Positions 34,558 to 43,699 of a stretch of 52,165 nucleotides of DNA are shown piece after piece. Under the pieces are notes generated by a model. It had not been told where the DNA came from, searched no databases, and was given only the letters and a program-made list of their open reading frames with translations. Source of the stretch: Eubacteriales bacterium (lineage in GTDB: Bacteria; Bacillota; Clostridia; Lachnospirales; Lachnospiraceae); contig JAUNOK010000019.1 in assembly GCA_030537195.1 (NCBI GenBank), positions 1 through 52,165 of the forward strand, written 5' to 3'. The position numbers and the translations under genes were made by a program. The first letter of the stretch is position 1. Each line of letters starts with the position of its first letter.

Positions 34558-35393
34558 TTTTTTCTAGTAGTAGAATTCATACAACTACCGCCATGTTCCA
34601 TACATGAAAACTGATGTTCACTTCTTTCATCATTTGATAAAAATTCTGCCTGTGCTATTCCTTCAGAGATACAATGTTCACACATTCCTCTATCGCACTG
34701 AATACATACATAATACTTAGTGTACACAGGTTCATCCCAAGCAGCCTTATCAACTACCCACACTTGCTCATCTCTTGTTTCAGCCTCATGGCTAACTGTC
34801 TTATAGACTGGTTCCCAGTTATGTTCATGTGAAGGCGTATCAGGCGTTGAAGGTTTTGTCTCTGGTTCGCTAGGTGTTGTATTTCCACCGTTATCAGAGC
34901 TGCTGCCTCCACTATTCGAACCTGAATTATTGTTATCATTATTTTTATTATTGTCAGCAACGTCAGTGGATGGCTTCGTAGGAATAACTTCATCAGCCTT
35001 CGGAATCTTATCGTCCTTGGCTGCTTCCGAAATTTCTCCTGCCACGGTCTCATCAGTAATAGTGATTGTTCCTCCTGCACTTTCTTCGTAGTTATCAGCC
35101 TTAATTTCTGTCCGATTTCCGTCACGATCCTGAATTATAACAACTTTTTCGCCGTCCTCATTTGTTTCCACAATTCCGGCAACTTCAACTGTATTACCTT
35201 CCGCATCTTTTACCGCGATTGTAACCTGTTCCTCTGTTGTTTTCTTCTTGTTGTCTTTAGTTTCCTGCTCTGTTACTGCCTTTGTGGTTTTTTCAGTTGA
35301 AACAGACTTTTTCTTTCCGCAACCTGCAGATGCGAAAATCAAGCAGCATGATAAAAATACTGCTGCCCCTTTTAATAAATGTCTCTTTATCAT
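34503..35393 (-). CDS. Lipoprotein with Zn-ribbon C-terminus, frame-interrupted
   Basis: A 296-residue zero-frame product. The signal peptide ends in the lipobox SAGC (Cys25), followed by a Lys/Thr/Glu-rich region, an Asn/Ser/Gly linker (about residues 145-175) and a C-terminal domain with HEHNWEPVYKTVSHEAETR and CIQC-x4-C-x2-C. The last 17 zero-frame residues look random, while the -1 frame continues the conserved domain. The break is at an A AAA AAA heptamer (34557-34563), so programmed frameshifting, polymerase slippage, mutation and sequencing error are all possible. AGGAGG lies before the ATG. Its function is unknown. Confidence 0.75.
   Translation of the reverse strand: MIKRHLLKGAAVFLSCCLIFASAGCGKKKSVSTEKTTKAVTEQETKDNKKKTTEEQVTIAVKDAEGNTVEVAGIVETNEDGEKVVIIQDRDGNRTEIKADNYEESAGGTITITDETVAGEISEAAKDDKIPKADEVIPTKPSTDVADNNKNNDNNNSGSNSGGSSSDNGGNTTPSEPETKPSTPDTPSHEHNWEPVYKTVSHEAETRDEQVWVVDKAAWDEPVYTKYYVCIQCDRGMCEHCISEGIAQAEFLSNDERSEHQFSCMEHGGSCMNSTTRKKLQTIYIMMKKDIMRQEL
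34557..34563 (-). other. A7 slippery heptamer
   Basis: In the zero frame this reads A AAA AAA (after AG), the classical -1 slippage form. The downstream frame shift is exactly -1. Confidence 0.7.
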
Positions 35394-35613
35394 ACGAGCT
35401 TCCTCCTAATATAAATATCGAGAGAAACACTCGCTTCTTATAATTAATTATAAATTTCAAAAAACAGAGTCTTGTGGTAGTGGTAGTGACTCCGCTTCTT
35501 ATCTTTAGCATACTCAATCACTTTTGTTATTTCAATATGACATTTTCACAAAACATGTTACAGAAATAATAAAGTAAGAAGCAAAAACGTGTTTCTCTCT
35601 ATAATATGTATTA

Positions 35614-35629
35614 GGATATTTAAATATCC
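35614..35629. repeat. Perfect 16 bp palindrome in the gap before the transposase
   Basis: GGATATTTAAATATCC in the 357 bp non-coding stretch 35394-35750. That stretch also holds a weak minus-strand hairpin GGAGTC/GACTCT with TTTTTT upstream of the lipoprotein gene, and A/T-rich dyads near 35640-35690. No gene is seen here. Confidence 0.6.
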
Positions 35630-35750
35630 TTGTTGAACTATCATTTATCGATAAAAATATCATCAAAATGATAAAAATTAATTTTTTTTCGCAAACTAAT
35701 TGACTTAAAATTCGTTATGCCTGAAAATTTAATTGTAAGCTTACGACCCA

Positions 35751-36935
35751 ATGATATTTAGGTCTTTAAACATCGATGTTGATTTTTATCAAAGGAGCTT
35801 AAAACATTTGAATGAATTAAATCTTCAAGAAATCGACATTATTTCTAGCCATTTAGAAAACGACACACATTATTATACTGTAAAACCATCAGAATACAAT
35901 ACTATTTGTGCTTTTTGTGGCTCAACTAATATTGTAAAGTATGGCAAAACAATGCGTAAGTTATTAGACTTACCAGTTCGCGATGAAAGAATAATAATTA
36001 ATGTTATTGTTCCACGATACAGATGCAATTGTTGTAATCAGACCTTTTCGCATACTTTTCAATTCGTTGATAAGCATGCCAAAGTAACTAATAGACTTAG
36101 AGAAAAGATTGAAAAATTGTTTCTGTATCGCAGTCTGTCTGACATATCGCAGGAATATAACATTTCTGTCCCTGCAATTGAGAGAATTGCAATGAAATAT
36201 ATTCACCAAAAAGATGCCAGCAGACACATAATTTTACCTGAATTATTGGGAATTGACGAAGCACATATTAGTAATAATGCTTATGGGTTATTTGTTGATA
36301 TAGAAAATCATAAACCCATAGAATTATTAAGGAATAATACCTATAACGAAATGAGTAGATTTCTAAATAGTGTTGATTATTCTAACGTCAAAGTAGTAGT
36401 AATTGATATGACGCCTAAATATAAGAGGCTCATTAAAACAATAATACCTGATGCACATATTGTTATTGATAAATTTCATATTCAGCAGGATGTTCAGAAG
36501 GCTTTCAAAAAAGAATTGGCAAAATATGACAATATTATACTTTATGAAATCAGGACATTGCTTTTATATAAAAGAGAATCTCTATCTTATGAACAACAGC
36601 AACTATTAAACGAATACATATCAAGATATCCTCAGGTTAGTTTCATTTATGAAATTAAAGAATTGCTAATTAACATTTATAATACTACTGATAGGAATTC
36701 TGCTGAACAGATTATTGATAAAGCTTCTGCGTTAATAACAGTTGATTATATCTTTTTTTATCATTTATTGGAAAAGATTCTCAATTGGAAGCAGGAGATA
36801 TTGAATTATCATGACTATCAATATACTAATGCGGTTACAGAGGGGATTAATAAAAGAATTGCCCAATCCAATTATATTGGTAATGGCTATTCATTTCCAA
36901 TATTACGAGCAAGGCTGCTATATTCCGATAAGTAA
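35751..36935 (+). mobile_element. ISL3-family transposase
   Basis: A 394-residue transposase. An N-terminal zinc ribbon (C53, C56 and C92/C94/C95) and an HTH-like segment lead into a DDE domain: D169 in GIDEAH, D219 in VVIDM, and E364 in NAVTEGINKR, with the family-typical NGYSFPILRARLL end. The frame is intact. Codon use is more A+T-rich than its neighbours. I could not find convincing terminal repeats: only TTAATTGTA is shared between the two flanks in inverted order. It is either a degenerate insertion or one whose ends need a close relative to define. Confidence 0.88.
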
Positions 36936-36995
36936 TTGGAAATTATCCAATTGTGATGTACAATTAAGAAAATCTGTTTTATAAGGAGAAAGGCT

Positions 36996-37865
36996 ATGGC
37001 AGAGTATATATTAGAAAATGACGCATTAAAGGTTACAGTTGCTTCTAAGGGCTGCGAAATCAGAGATGTATTATGCAAAACCGACAATACACACAGAATG
37101 TGGAACGCCAACCCTGAAGGATGGAAAAGAGTTGCACCTGTTCTGTTCCCGCTTATTGGCAAATATAAGAATAACCAAAGCATTTATAATGGGAATGTTT
37201 ACGAGATGGGTCAGCATGGTTTTGCAAGAGATATGGAATTCTCTCTCGTTAAGCATACTGATAATTCGCTTGTTATGAGGCTTGAAGCTGATGAGAACAC
37301 TAAGACGAAATATCCGTTTGATTTTGCATTAGAGCTTGAGTATCACCTTGCTGGTAATGAAATTAAAGAGGTGTACAGAGTAATCAATACTGACAAGGAA
37401 ACGATACATTTCAGCATTGGCGGACACCCGGCTTTCGTGACACCTTCTAATGATGCAAGCATGGCAGGCTGCAAAGTCCGATTCGACGCAGACAGAATTA
37501 CTTATCATCTGCTGTCAGGCGATGGCTTGATGGAAAGAGAAAAACTTGAACTTCCATTAGTAAACCATGAATACACCATAGAGAATGACAGCTTCGAGAA
37601 AGACGCTCTTATTATTGAAGGCAATCAGGCAGGTGAGGTAAGCCTTGTGAAAGACGGAAAGCCTTTCGTCACTGTTAAGTTTGACACACCTGTTTTCGGT
37701 CTATGGTCTTGTAAAGCGAAAAATGTGCCATTTGTGTGCATAGAGCCATGGTACGGAAGAACGGACGCTGTTGATTTTACAGGGGAATTGAAGGACAGAG
37801 AATATAGCAATCATCTTGCTGTAGGAGAAGTTTTTGAAAAGACATTTTCAATTAAATACATGTAA
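36996..37865 (+). CDS. Aldose 1-epimerase family protein (LacX-like)
   Basis: A 289-residue galactose-mutarotase-fold protein. Conserved features: FPLIGKYKNN, the H of MGQHGFARD, FSIGGHPAF (catalytic His), and C-terminal WSCKAKNVPFVCIEPWYGRTD (Glu). This is the LacX/YeaD-like subgroup, which interconverts sugar anomers, often phosphosugars. GGAG precedes the ATG. Only 60 bp separate it from the transposase, so its native promoter may have been replaced or lost. It ends at a strong terminator. Confidence 0.9.
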   Translation: MAEYILENDALKVTVASKGCEIRDVLCKTDNTHRMWNANPEGWKRVAPVLFPLIGKYKNNQSIYNGNVYEMGQHGFARDMEFSLVKHTDNSLVMRLEADENTKTKYPFDFALELEYHLAGNEIKEVYRVINTDKETIHFSIGGHPAFVTPSNDASMAGCKVRFDADRITYHLLSGDGLMEREKLELPLVNHEYTIENDSFEKDALIIEGNQAGEVSLVKDGKPFVTVKFDTPVFGLWSCKAKNVPFVCIEPWYGRTDAVDFTGELKDREYSNHLAVGEVFEKTFSIKYM

Positions 37866-37902
37866 AAAGGTGCGTCGTATATGTTATATACGGCGCACTT
37901 TT
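37866..37902. terminator. Terminator between convergent genes
   Basis: GTGCGTCGTATA pairs with TATACGGCGCAC (one G-T), with A and T runs on both sides. It is suited to both the mutarotase and the Rpn-like gene. Confidence 0.9.
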
Positions 37903-37922
37903 ATTAATATACATGTTCTGCT

Positions 37923-38807
37923 TTAAGCATTCTGCTCTGCTAACAGTTTTTCGTACTTTTCCTTCCAGATATCAGATTCCTGCTTCAACCTATCTATATC
38001 CTTTGTCATTTGATCCTTTTCCTCTGTCATCTGATTCATTTTCTTTGTTAATTCATCCTTTTCCTTAGTTAATCTCTCCATCTCATCTTGCAGATATTTT
38101 TCCTCTATCTCTGCTCTCCTGCGTGCTTCGCACTGCTGGCGTACCGTCTTATCTGCATTTAATGTATACATTGTTTCCACTGCTTCTTCCATATATTCAT
38201 TATTCTTAACAGCCATACGCAGTTCCTCCCATGTCTTTGCCTTGAAGATTCTTGCCCATGTGTCGATTCCGTACATCTTATCTTCTTCTGTTGCCATTGC
38301 TATCTGCGTTAAGTCTAACACACCTATCCCTAATTTGTCACTATAGAGCCTATGTGTTTTCTCATCAAAAAAATAATATTTTGCATAAAACTTTGGTTCC
38401 TCTTTACATAGTGTATAATCCAGTATTCCTATGTTAAGAACTGGCTTTATATTTTTGTATGGCTCTCCTTCATTGAGCTGACTAAAATCACCACATAAAT
38501 AACATAGTGACCTTTCCTCCCAGTCATGCAGATTATTCACTTGCATTTCAAGATTCAACATTCTATTGTTATTAAGCACAATATTCACATCGAGCACATA
38601 AGTTCTCGAATCTATAGTTTCACCAAGTATTATTGGATTAGTTATCTCTATACTCATAATCTGCTCCGGCTGCAAATGTAACAATACACTGGTTAATCCT
38701 ATCAATGCCTTTTTACTTTTTTGCAATGTAGCTCGAAACATGTAATCATTAGTCATTCCATAATCAATAGTTCCTTTTGCATCTTTAATTGGTGATTCTT
38801 TCCCCAT
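37923..38807 (-). CDS. Rpn/PD-(D/E)XK nuclease family protein with coiled-coil tail
   Basis: A 294-residue protein of the 'PD-(D/E)XK nuclease family transposase' (Rpn-like) group. The start IDYGMTNDYMFRATLQKS and the core YVLDVNIVLNNNRMLNLEMQV contain the D and ExQ catalytic residues. YKNIKPVLNIGILDY follows. From about residue 215 the tail is a long charged coiled coil with a repeating EKDxMTK unit. Such proteins are abundant in gut Clostridia and their biological role is not settled; recombination or phage defence has been proposed for relatives. A CAGGAGG site lies before the ATG. Confidence 0.85.
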   Translation of the reverse strand: MGKESPIKDAKGTIDYGMTNDYMFRATLQKSKKALIGLTSVLLHLQPEQIMSIEITNPIILGETIDSRTYVLDVNIVLNNNRMLNLEMQVNNLHDWEERSLCYLCGDFSQLNEGEPYKNIKPVLNIGILDYTLCKEEPKFYAKYYFFDEKTHRLYSDKLGIGVLDLTQIAMATEEDKMYGIDTWARIFKAKTWEELRMAVKNNEYMEEAVETMYTLNADKTVRQQCEARRRAEIEEKYLQDEMERLTKEKDELTKKMNQMTEEKDQMTKDIDRLKQESDIWKEKYEKLLAEQNA

Positions 38808-39083
38808 ATAACTCCTCCTGTATTCCTTTTCTCTACTCTTCCTTTGGGTAATTACGGCGATATGTATTTCTTTGCCAGAATTTCAAATGTTATTAGACAT
38901 TAACATTTGTGAATATATGTATTATCACATAATAATTATATTATTTCAATACTTTTTTAATTAAAATTATGTATATTTTAAAAATGTTTTCGTAAGTTCT
39001 TATTAAATAATCCCGTTAAATTTAAAATACATCCAAAGGGATTACATATACAAAACAATCATAATAGCTTTTTGTCTCGTGCA

Positions 39084-39149
39084 CAAGACAAAATCATATG
39101 TAAATTGTCTTATACGCAAGACAAAATCATATATAAATTGTCTTATGCA
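39084..39149. repeat. Two tandem 33 bp hairpin units
   Basis: Each unit has AAGACAA and TTGTCTT arms around an AATCATATRTAAA-type loop; the copies start at 39084 and 39117. A partial arm GTCT/AGAC lies just upstream. They sit in the 463 bp gap 38808-39270, which otherwise shows A/T-rich sequence and an AATCCC/GGGATT pair near 39012-39046. No gene is seen. Confidence 0.7.
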
Positions 39150-39176
39150 AATTACGCATCTCATCTCCTATAAAAT

Positions 39177-39255
39177 AAAAAGACGGAGCACCATCTCTTC
39201 CCATACATCAGCCACTCGCTCTGTATGGAATTCTAATGTTTCTACTCCGTCTTTT
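39177..39255 (-). terminator. Complex terminator after the Mrp gene
   Basis: Minus-strand AAAAGACGGAG pairs with CTCCGTCTTTT over 79 bases, with an inner CCATACA/TGTATGG hairpin, then TTTTATTTT. It is larger than a usual terminator and may be a processed structured RNA end. Confidence 0.7.
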
Positions 39256-39270
39256 ATATGAATTCTTCTG

Positions 39271-40095
39271 TTAACCCATAATTGCATTAAATATTTCATC
39301 TAATGCAGATACATCAAGTTCCTCTGCCTTGCCTGAATCTACAAGCTCAGCAACTTTTGCATCCATTGGAAGCTTTGCAACCGTCTTGATATCATTAGCT
39401 GCTGCCACTTCATCAATCTTGCTCTTTCCGTATATATAATGAATATTGCCGCAATCTGGACATTTGAAATAAGACATATTCTCAACAATTCCAAGTACAG
39501 GGATATTCATAAGCTTAGCCATATTAATTGCCTTCTCGACAATCATTGAAACAAGATCCTGAGGTGATGTTACAATAATAATTCCATCTACTGGCATAGA
39601 CTGGAAAACTGTAAGAGGTACATCTCCTGTTCCTGGAGGGCAGTCAACAAACATACAGTCTGTCTCATCCCAGTCAACATCTTCCCAGAACTGCTTAACA
39701 ACACCAGCAATTACAGGACCTCTCCATATAACTGGATCAGTCTCCTTATCCATAAGAAGATTAAGTGACATTACCTTAATACCATTCTGTGAAGTTTCAG
39801 GATACATTACTGTACCATCTTCATTACATGTAGCTCTCTGGTTAAGTCCAAATGACTTAGGAATTGATGGTCCTGTTATATCTGCATCAAGTATTGCTGC
39901 CTTCTTTCCTTCCTTGTTAGCCTTAACTGCCAGCATTGATGTAACAAGTGATTTACCAACACCACCCTTACCGCTGACAACAGCTATAACCTTCTTAACT
40001 TTGCCATTATTGGCATTTCGTACTATCTGTGGTCCCTTTCTTGACTCACAATCTGAACTGCAGCTTGAGCAGCTTCCTGAACAATTCTCGCTCAT
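39271..40095 (-). CDS. Mrp/NBP35-family iron-sulfur carrier ATPase
   Basis: A 274-residue P-loop NTPase with the deviant Walker A GKGGVGKS (residues 42-49), DADITGPS and FVDCPPGTGD. Cysteines 5, 9, 12 and 16 form an N-terminal cluster like NBP35, and FKCPDCGN near residue 211 is the CxxC that binds the bridging [4Fe-4S]. It delivers iron-sulfur clusters to apoproteins in the cytosol. GGAGG precedes the ATG. It is 15 bp downstream of the EAL gene. Confidence 0.93.
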   Translation of the reverse strand: MSENCSGSCSSCSSDCESRKGPQIVRNANNGKVKKVIAVVSGKGGVGKSLVTSMLAVKANKEGKKAAILDADITGPSIPKSFGLNQRATCNEDGTVMYPETSQNGIKVMSLNLLMDKETDPVIWRGPVIAGVVKQFWEDVDWDETDCMFVDCPPGTGDVPLTVFQSMPVDGIIIVTSPQDLVSMIVEKAINMAKLMNIPVLGIVENMSYFKCPDCGNIHYIYGKSKIDEVAAANDIKTVAKLPMDAKVAELVDSGKAEELDVSALDEIFNAIMG

Positions 40096-40110
40096 AACTT
40101 CCTCCTGTTA

Positions 40111-42378
40111 TTAATTCATATATTTTTCTTCAAATTCATCGACTGGTATAGGCTTCGAGAAATAATACCCCTGGAATATATGACAACCCATCTCTGACAG
40201 CATCATAAGCTGCTTCTCTGTCTCAACTCCTTCAGTAATTACTTCCATTCCAAGCTTGCTTCCAAGCGAAATAATTGTCTCCAGAATATCCTGTCCTTTA
40301 ATTTCATTCTCGGTAGCACGCAGGAACGCCATATCAATTTTAAGAACATCTGCACTTATATCTTTTAACATATTCAGAGAAGAATATCCACTACCAAAAT
40401 CATCAATTTCAATTCTGAAGCCATATTTGCGAAGTTTTCTGATAACTTCCATATTCTTCTTAAGGTCTGACATAAGCGCTGTTTCTGTTATCTCCAGCTT
40501 CAGAAGTGCCGGATTGATATCATATTTTCTTACAATATCTGTCATAACCTCATATACATCAATAAGATAGAAATCCTTCGTAGATATATTAACAGATATG
40601 TGATGGCTTGTATCGCCTCTATTCTTCCACTCACTAAGCTTTTCTGCTGCGCATTCCCACATATACATATCAAGCTTATATATAAGTCCTGTGGACTCTA
40701 ATACATCAATAAAGAAATATGGTGAAAGTAATCCTCTGTCCGGATGCTGCCAGCGTACAAGCGCCTCTGCGCCATAAGCATTACCATTAACATCCACCTG
40801 AGGCTGAAGAAACATTTTGAATTCCTTATTTGCAAGTGCCCCCTCAAATTCTCCTATAATTCTTCTTTCTTCAAGCGTTCTCTGAAGAAGCTTATCATCA
40901 TAGTATGCAATATTGGTTTCGTAATTATTCTTGATAGTTTCGATAGCAATATACGCCTTGTCGCACATGTTACTTACAGGCTCGTCTATATCGTCAATAT
41001 CGTACACACCAACAACAATTCTTATCTTAAATGACGCATTATTAAATGTATCCTGCATCATTGTTATAGAATTTTCCATAATATCTTTATTAAATCTGTC
41101 TTTAGGCATACACACAGCGAATCTGTCATTCTGGATTCTGCCACTTATATATCCGGGTTCCGATGATTGCTTTATCAGGTCTGCCTGCAGTTTAATAATC
41201 TCATCACCCTTCTTAATTCCGAAAAGTTCATTAACCAGCTTGAAATCCTTAATATTACTGCATACAAGACAATATTTGTTAGAGGAGTCTTCTTTAATCT
41301 TCCTTGCTGTCTCCTCATAGAATTGTTCTTTATTAAGCAGACCTGTCAGACTATCATGTGTAGCCTTGTACTTTTCCTGCTCAATAAGCTTTGCCGACTC
41401 CGTACTATCATTAAATATGAAATAATCACATATAAAATTCCCTTTATCATCAAAAATACGATTATATGCTATATCATATTTTCTCCAGTCATCACCAGTT
41501 TCTATTGTCTGCTGGTACTTTCTGTTAACATGCTCATCCTGTTCGGCTATCCATGCAGCATAATTCTTCTCCACAGCATTCACATCATCATCTATTCCAT
41601 ATATCCCCTTTACAATTCCGTTGCAGTATATGCACCTTCCCGCATTGTCAAAACAGATAATTCCGCTGTTCATATCTTTGATAATCAGTGAAAATGTGTT
41701 CTCTATAAGCTCATTTGGCACATACTCAAACGGAAAGTAATAGAGAAGTATCGACATCACTCCAAAGATAAGCATCGACATATCATATATTGAATCAGAC
41801 CATATTGTAAGCACATCTAGCAGGAATGCAGCAGATATCGATGCAAGAATTGCAAAATACCTGAATCTGTAGAATTTGGATACCCTCTTTATCATAACAA
41901 CATAACTCAGCAACAGAAGCAGCATTATGCCATATGTATATATATAATGTGTAACTCCTATAACATTTACTTTGTTAAACTGCACAATTATCTGATCTTT
42001 TGATATATCCGTTACATCAAATATCCACCTTGTCCATGTATTAACTATAAATGCCACAGTCTCAAATGCTGAATAGGCAATCATTGTCAATTTAACAGCA
42101 GGTACGCTTTTAAACATACCTGTATAATACTGTGTATAATTCATAAGCATAACCAGCATCCAGTCAAACATTGCCATTATAAGACCCTTACACAACACAG
42201 TAAGTGTAACGCCTGGTACATATGTATATATAAAGAAAATCACTCCACACACACAGGCACTAAGTTCATATAAGAAGACAATTGTAGCCAGCTGTCCATT
42301 CTTTTTCCTCGCTTTAACCGCACATGCACCAATCATCAGGATGACCAGTACCATAACAAGTCCATAAAATATCTTCAT
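40111..42378 (-). CDS. Membrane EAL-domain phosphodiesterase with degenerate GGDEF
   Basis: A 755-residue protein: about seven membrane helices (residues 1-215), a PAS-like segment (about 228-330), a GGDEF domain (about 340-500) and an EAL domain (about 510-755). The GGDEF signature reads IQNDRF (415-420), so diguanylate cyclase activity is unlikely. The EAL part keeps EAL (538-540), Asn597, Glu629 in EITET, IDDFGSGYSS (658-667), LKID and EGVE, which together bind metals and c-di-GMP. It is probably a membrane sensor that lowers c-di-GMP. It shares the strand with the Mrp gene. Confidence 0.93.
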   Translation of the reverse strand: MKIFYGLVMVLVILMIGACAVKARKKNGQLATIVFLYELSACVCGVIFFIYTYVPGVTLTVLCKGLIMAMFDWMLVMLMNYTQYYTGMFKSVPAVKLTMIAYSAFETVAFIVNTWTRWIFDVTDISKDQIIVQFNKVNVIGVTHYIYTYGIMLLLLLSYVVMIKRVSKFYRFRYFAILASISAAFLLDVLTIWSDSIYDMSMLIFGVMSILLYYFPFEYVPNELIENTFSLIIKDMNSGIICFDNAGRCIYCNGIVKGIYGIDDDVNAVEKNYAAWIAEQDEHVNRKYQQTIETGDDWRKYDIAYNRIFDDKGNFICDYFIFNDSTESAKLIEQEKYKATHDSLTGLLNKEQFYEETARKIKEDSSNKYCLVCSNIKDFKLVNELFGIKKGDEIIKLQADLIKQSSEPGYISGRIQNDRFAVCMPKDRFNKDIMENSITMMQDTFNNASFKIRIVVGVYDIDDIDEPVSNMCDKAYIAIETIKNNYETNIAYYDDKLLQRTLEERRIIGEFEGALANKEFKMFLQPQVDVNGNAYGAEALVRWQHPDRGLLSPYFFIDVLESTGLIYKLDMYMWECAAEKLSEWKNRGDTSHHISVNISTKDFYLIDVYEVMTDIVRKYDINPALLKLEITETALMSDLKKNMEVIRKLRKYGFRIEIDDFGSGYSSLNMLKDISADVLKIDMAFLRATENEIKGQDILETIISLGSKLGMEVITEGVETEKQLMMLSEMGCHIFQGYYFSKPIPVDEFEEKYMN

Positions 42379-42480
42379 AAGCGATATCTCCTAATAATTA
42401 TTGTAATCCACGAATATATTATTCAGTATTATACCTTGAAATCCGTAATTTTGCAAATGCATAGTGAGAAGAAACGGTGC

Positions 42481-42518
42481 AAAAATCCCCTCTGTCTCAG
42501 AATTGAGATAGAGGGGGA
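42481..42518 (-). terminator. Terminator after the zinc-ribbon operon
   Basis: Minus-strand CCCCTCTATCTCA/TGAGACAGAGGGG around ATTC, followed by ATTTTTG. Confidence 0.9.
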
Positions 42519-42527
42519 ATCATAACA

Positions 42528-43688
42528 TTATTCAACTTTAGTCCAGATTGTATTTTTACCCCAATTTGTTGTACCGTTACTTCCCGTCGGACTAATCAGG
42601 GTTCCATCTGCATTTAAAACAAATTTAGATGTATAACCTTGTATTTCGGTTGGACCATTTGGTGGAAAATTATCAATACATTTTGTAAATGAACAAACAA
42701 TGGTTCCATCTGAATTAACTTCATAACTACCACTATGATTATTCTTATAGCCTTTGCAAGAAACTGTGCCATCGCTATTAAATATCAATGTATATTTTGA
42801 TGAATATTCCATAGCTGGGTCATTTCCTGTATAACTTGTCCAAGAACCTTCTATAGCCTTTTTAGTTGTCGAAGCAGCTGAAAGAGTTTCCGTATTTGTT
42901 TTTGCCGTTTCACCAGACAAATCATCTATAATCTGCTGTATTGTCTTAGGTCTGTTATATACAAATGCTGTTTTTCCGCTAGTATCATAGGAATTGACTT
43001 CCTCTTCCTGAATCTTTCCATCAATTATCTTATATATTTTGTAAACATATACACCCTGTCGTCCACTTTCAATGTCAAGTTCATTACTCTTTTCTGCATA
43101 ATACATTTTCCCTGAAGCAATATTTTTTGAATCAATTGTCGTATTATCAGATGTAACAAGAATATTTCCTGCGGCAGTATTGCTTCCCAATATCATCAGT
43201 TCTGGAATATCATCATTATTTATGTAAATATATTCACATCCACCATAATTTTTAGAATCAATATTTTTTAAATATTCTATATACTGTTTTTTCCAGTTAT
43301 TAGCTTGCGTTGTAGCCTCTGTTGATTTTATAGTTTCGTCTACTGACTCAGTTGCTACGACTGTTTCCAAGTCATTCTTGGCATTATTATTATCATTATT
43401 TGATTTCCTGCTTGTCACTGTCACTATAATTATAACAATAACAACAATGATAAGTACACCAATAGCCCCACATAATATAGGTATCATCCGTTTCCTTTTT
43501 CCAACGGGCTTACCTGATGTATCATTTACAGCATCATCAATTACAGTATTATCCTGTTTTTCTGCTTCCTTGCTTTGCTCTGAATCTACTGCTTTTTCTT
43601 GTGGCACAGTCTCAACTTTCGCTCCACATTCTTCGCAGAACACAGCATTATCTTCAAGCTCTGCCCCACAATTTTCACAATATTTCAT
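42528..43688 (-). CDS. Zinc-ribbon membrane protein, unknown function
   Basis: A 386-residue protein. The N-terminal zinc ribbon has C4/C7 and C18/C21 (YCENCGAE and FCEECGAK), followed by an acidic linker and one membrane helix (about residues 69-92). The extracellular part contains a segment like a mediator of calcium-independent 'readout' (YGGCEYIYINNDDIPELMIL) and a C-terminal beta domain with two NSDGT/NADGT strands (GSWTSYTG to TIWTKVE), resembling a lipocalin-like fold. Start GGAGG is clear. It lies 11 bp after the 43700 gene, so the two are one operon. I do not recognise a function. Confidence 0.75.
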   Translation of the reverse strand: MKYCENCGAELEDNAVFCEECGAKVETVPQEKAVDSEQSKEAEKQDNTVIDDAVNDTSGKPVGKRKRMIPILCGAIGVLIIVVIVIIIVTVTSRKSNNDNNNAKNDLETVVATESVDETIKSTEATTQANNWKKQYIEYLKNIDSKNYGGCEYIYINNDDIPELMILGSNTAAGNILVTSDNTTIDSKNIASGKMYYAEKSNELDIESGRQGVYVYKIYKIIDGKIQEEEVNSYDTSGKTAFVYNRPKTIQQIIDDLSGETAKTNTETLSAASTTKKAIEGSWTSYTGNDPAMEYSSKYTLIFNSDGTVSCKGYKNNHSGSYEVNSDGTIVCSFTKCIDNFPPNGPTEIQGYTSKFVLNADGTLISPTGSNGTTNWGKNTIWTKVE

Positions 43689-43699
43689 TATGCAACCTC

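Noticed and set aside
39084-39149. CRISPR-like array
   Set aside because: Only two tandem units without spacers, and no cas genes nearby.
39079-39261. 60-codon plus frame with KTKSYVNCL repeat
   Set aside because: The repeat arises from the non-coding 33 bp hairpin units, it has no ribosome site, and it runs through a terminator.
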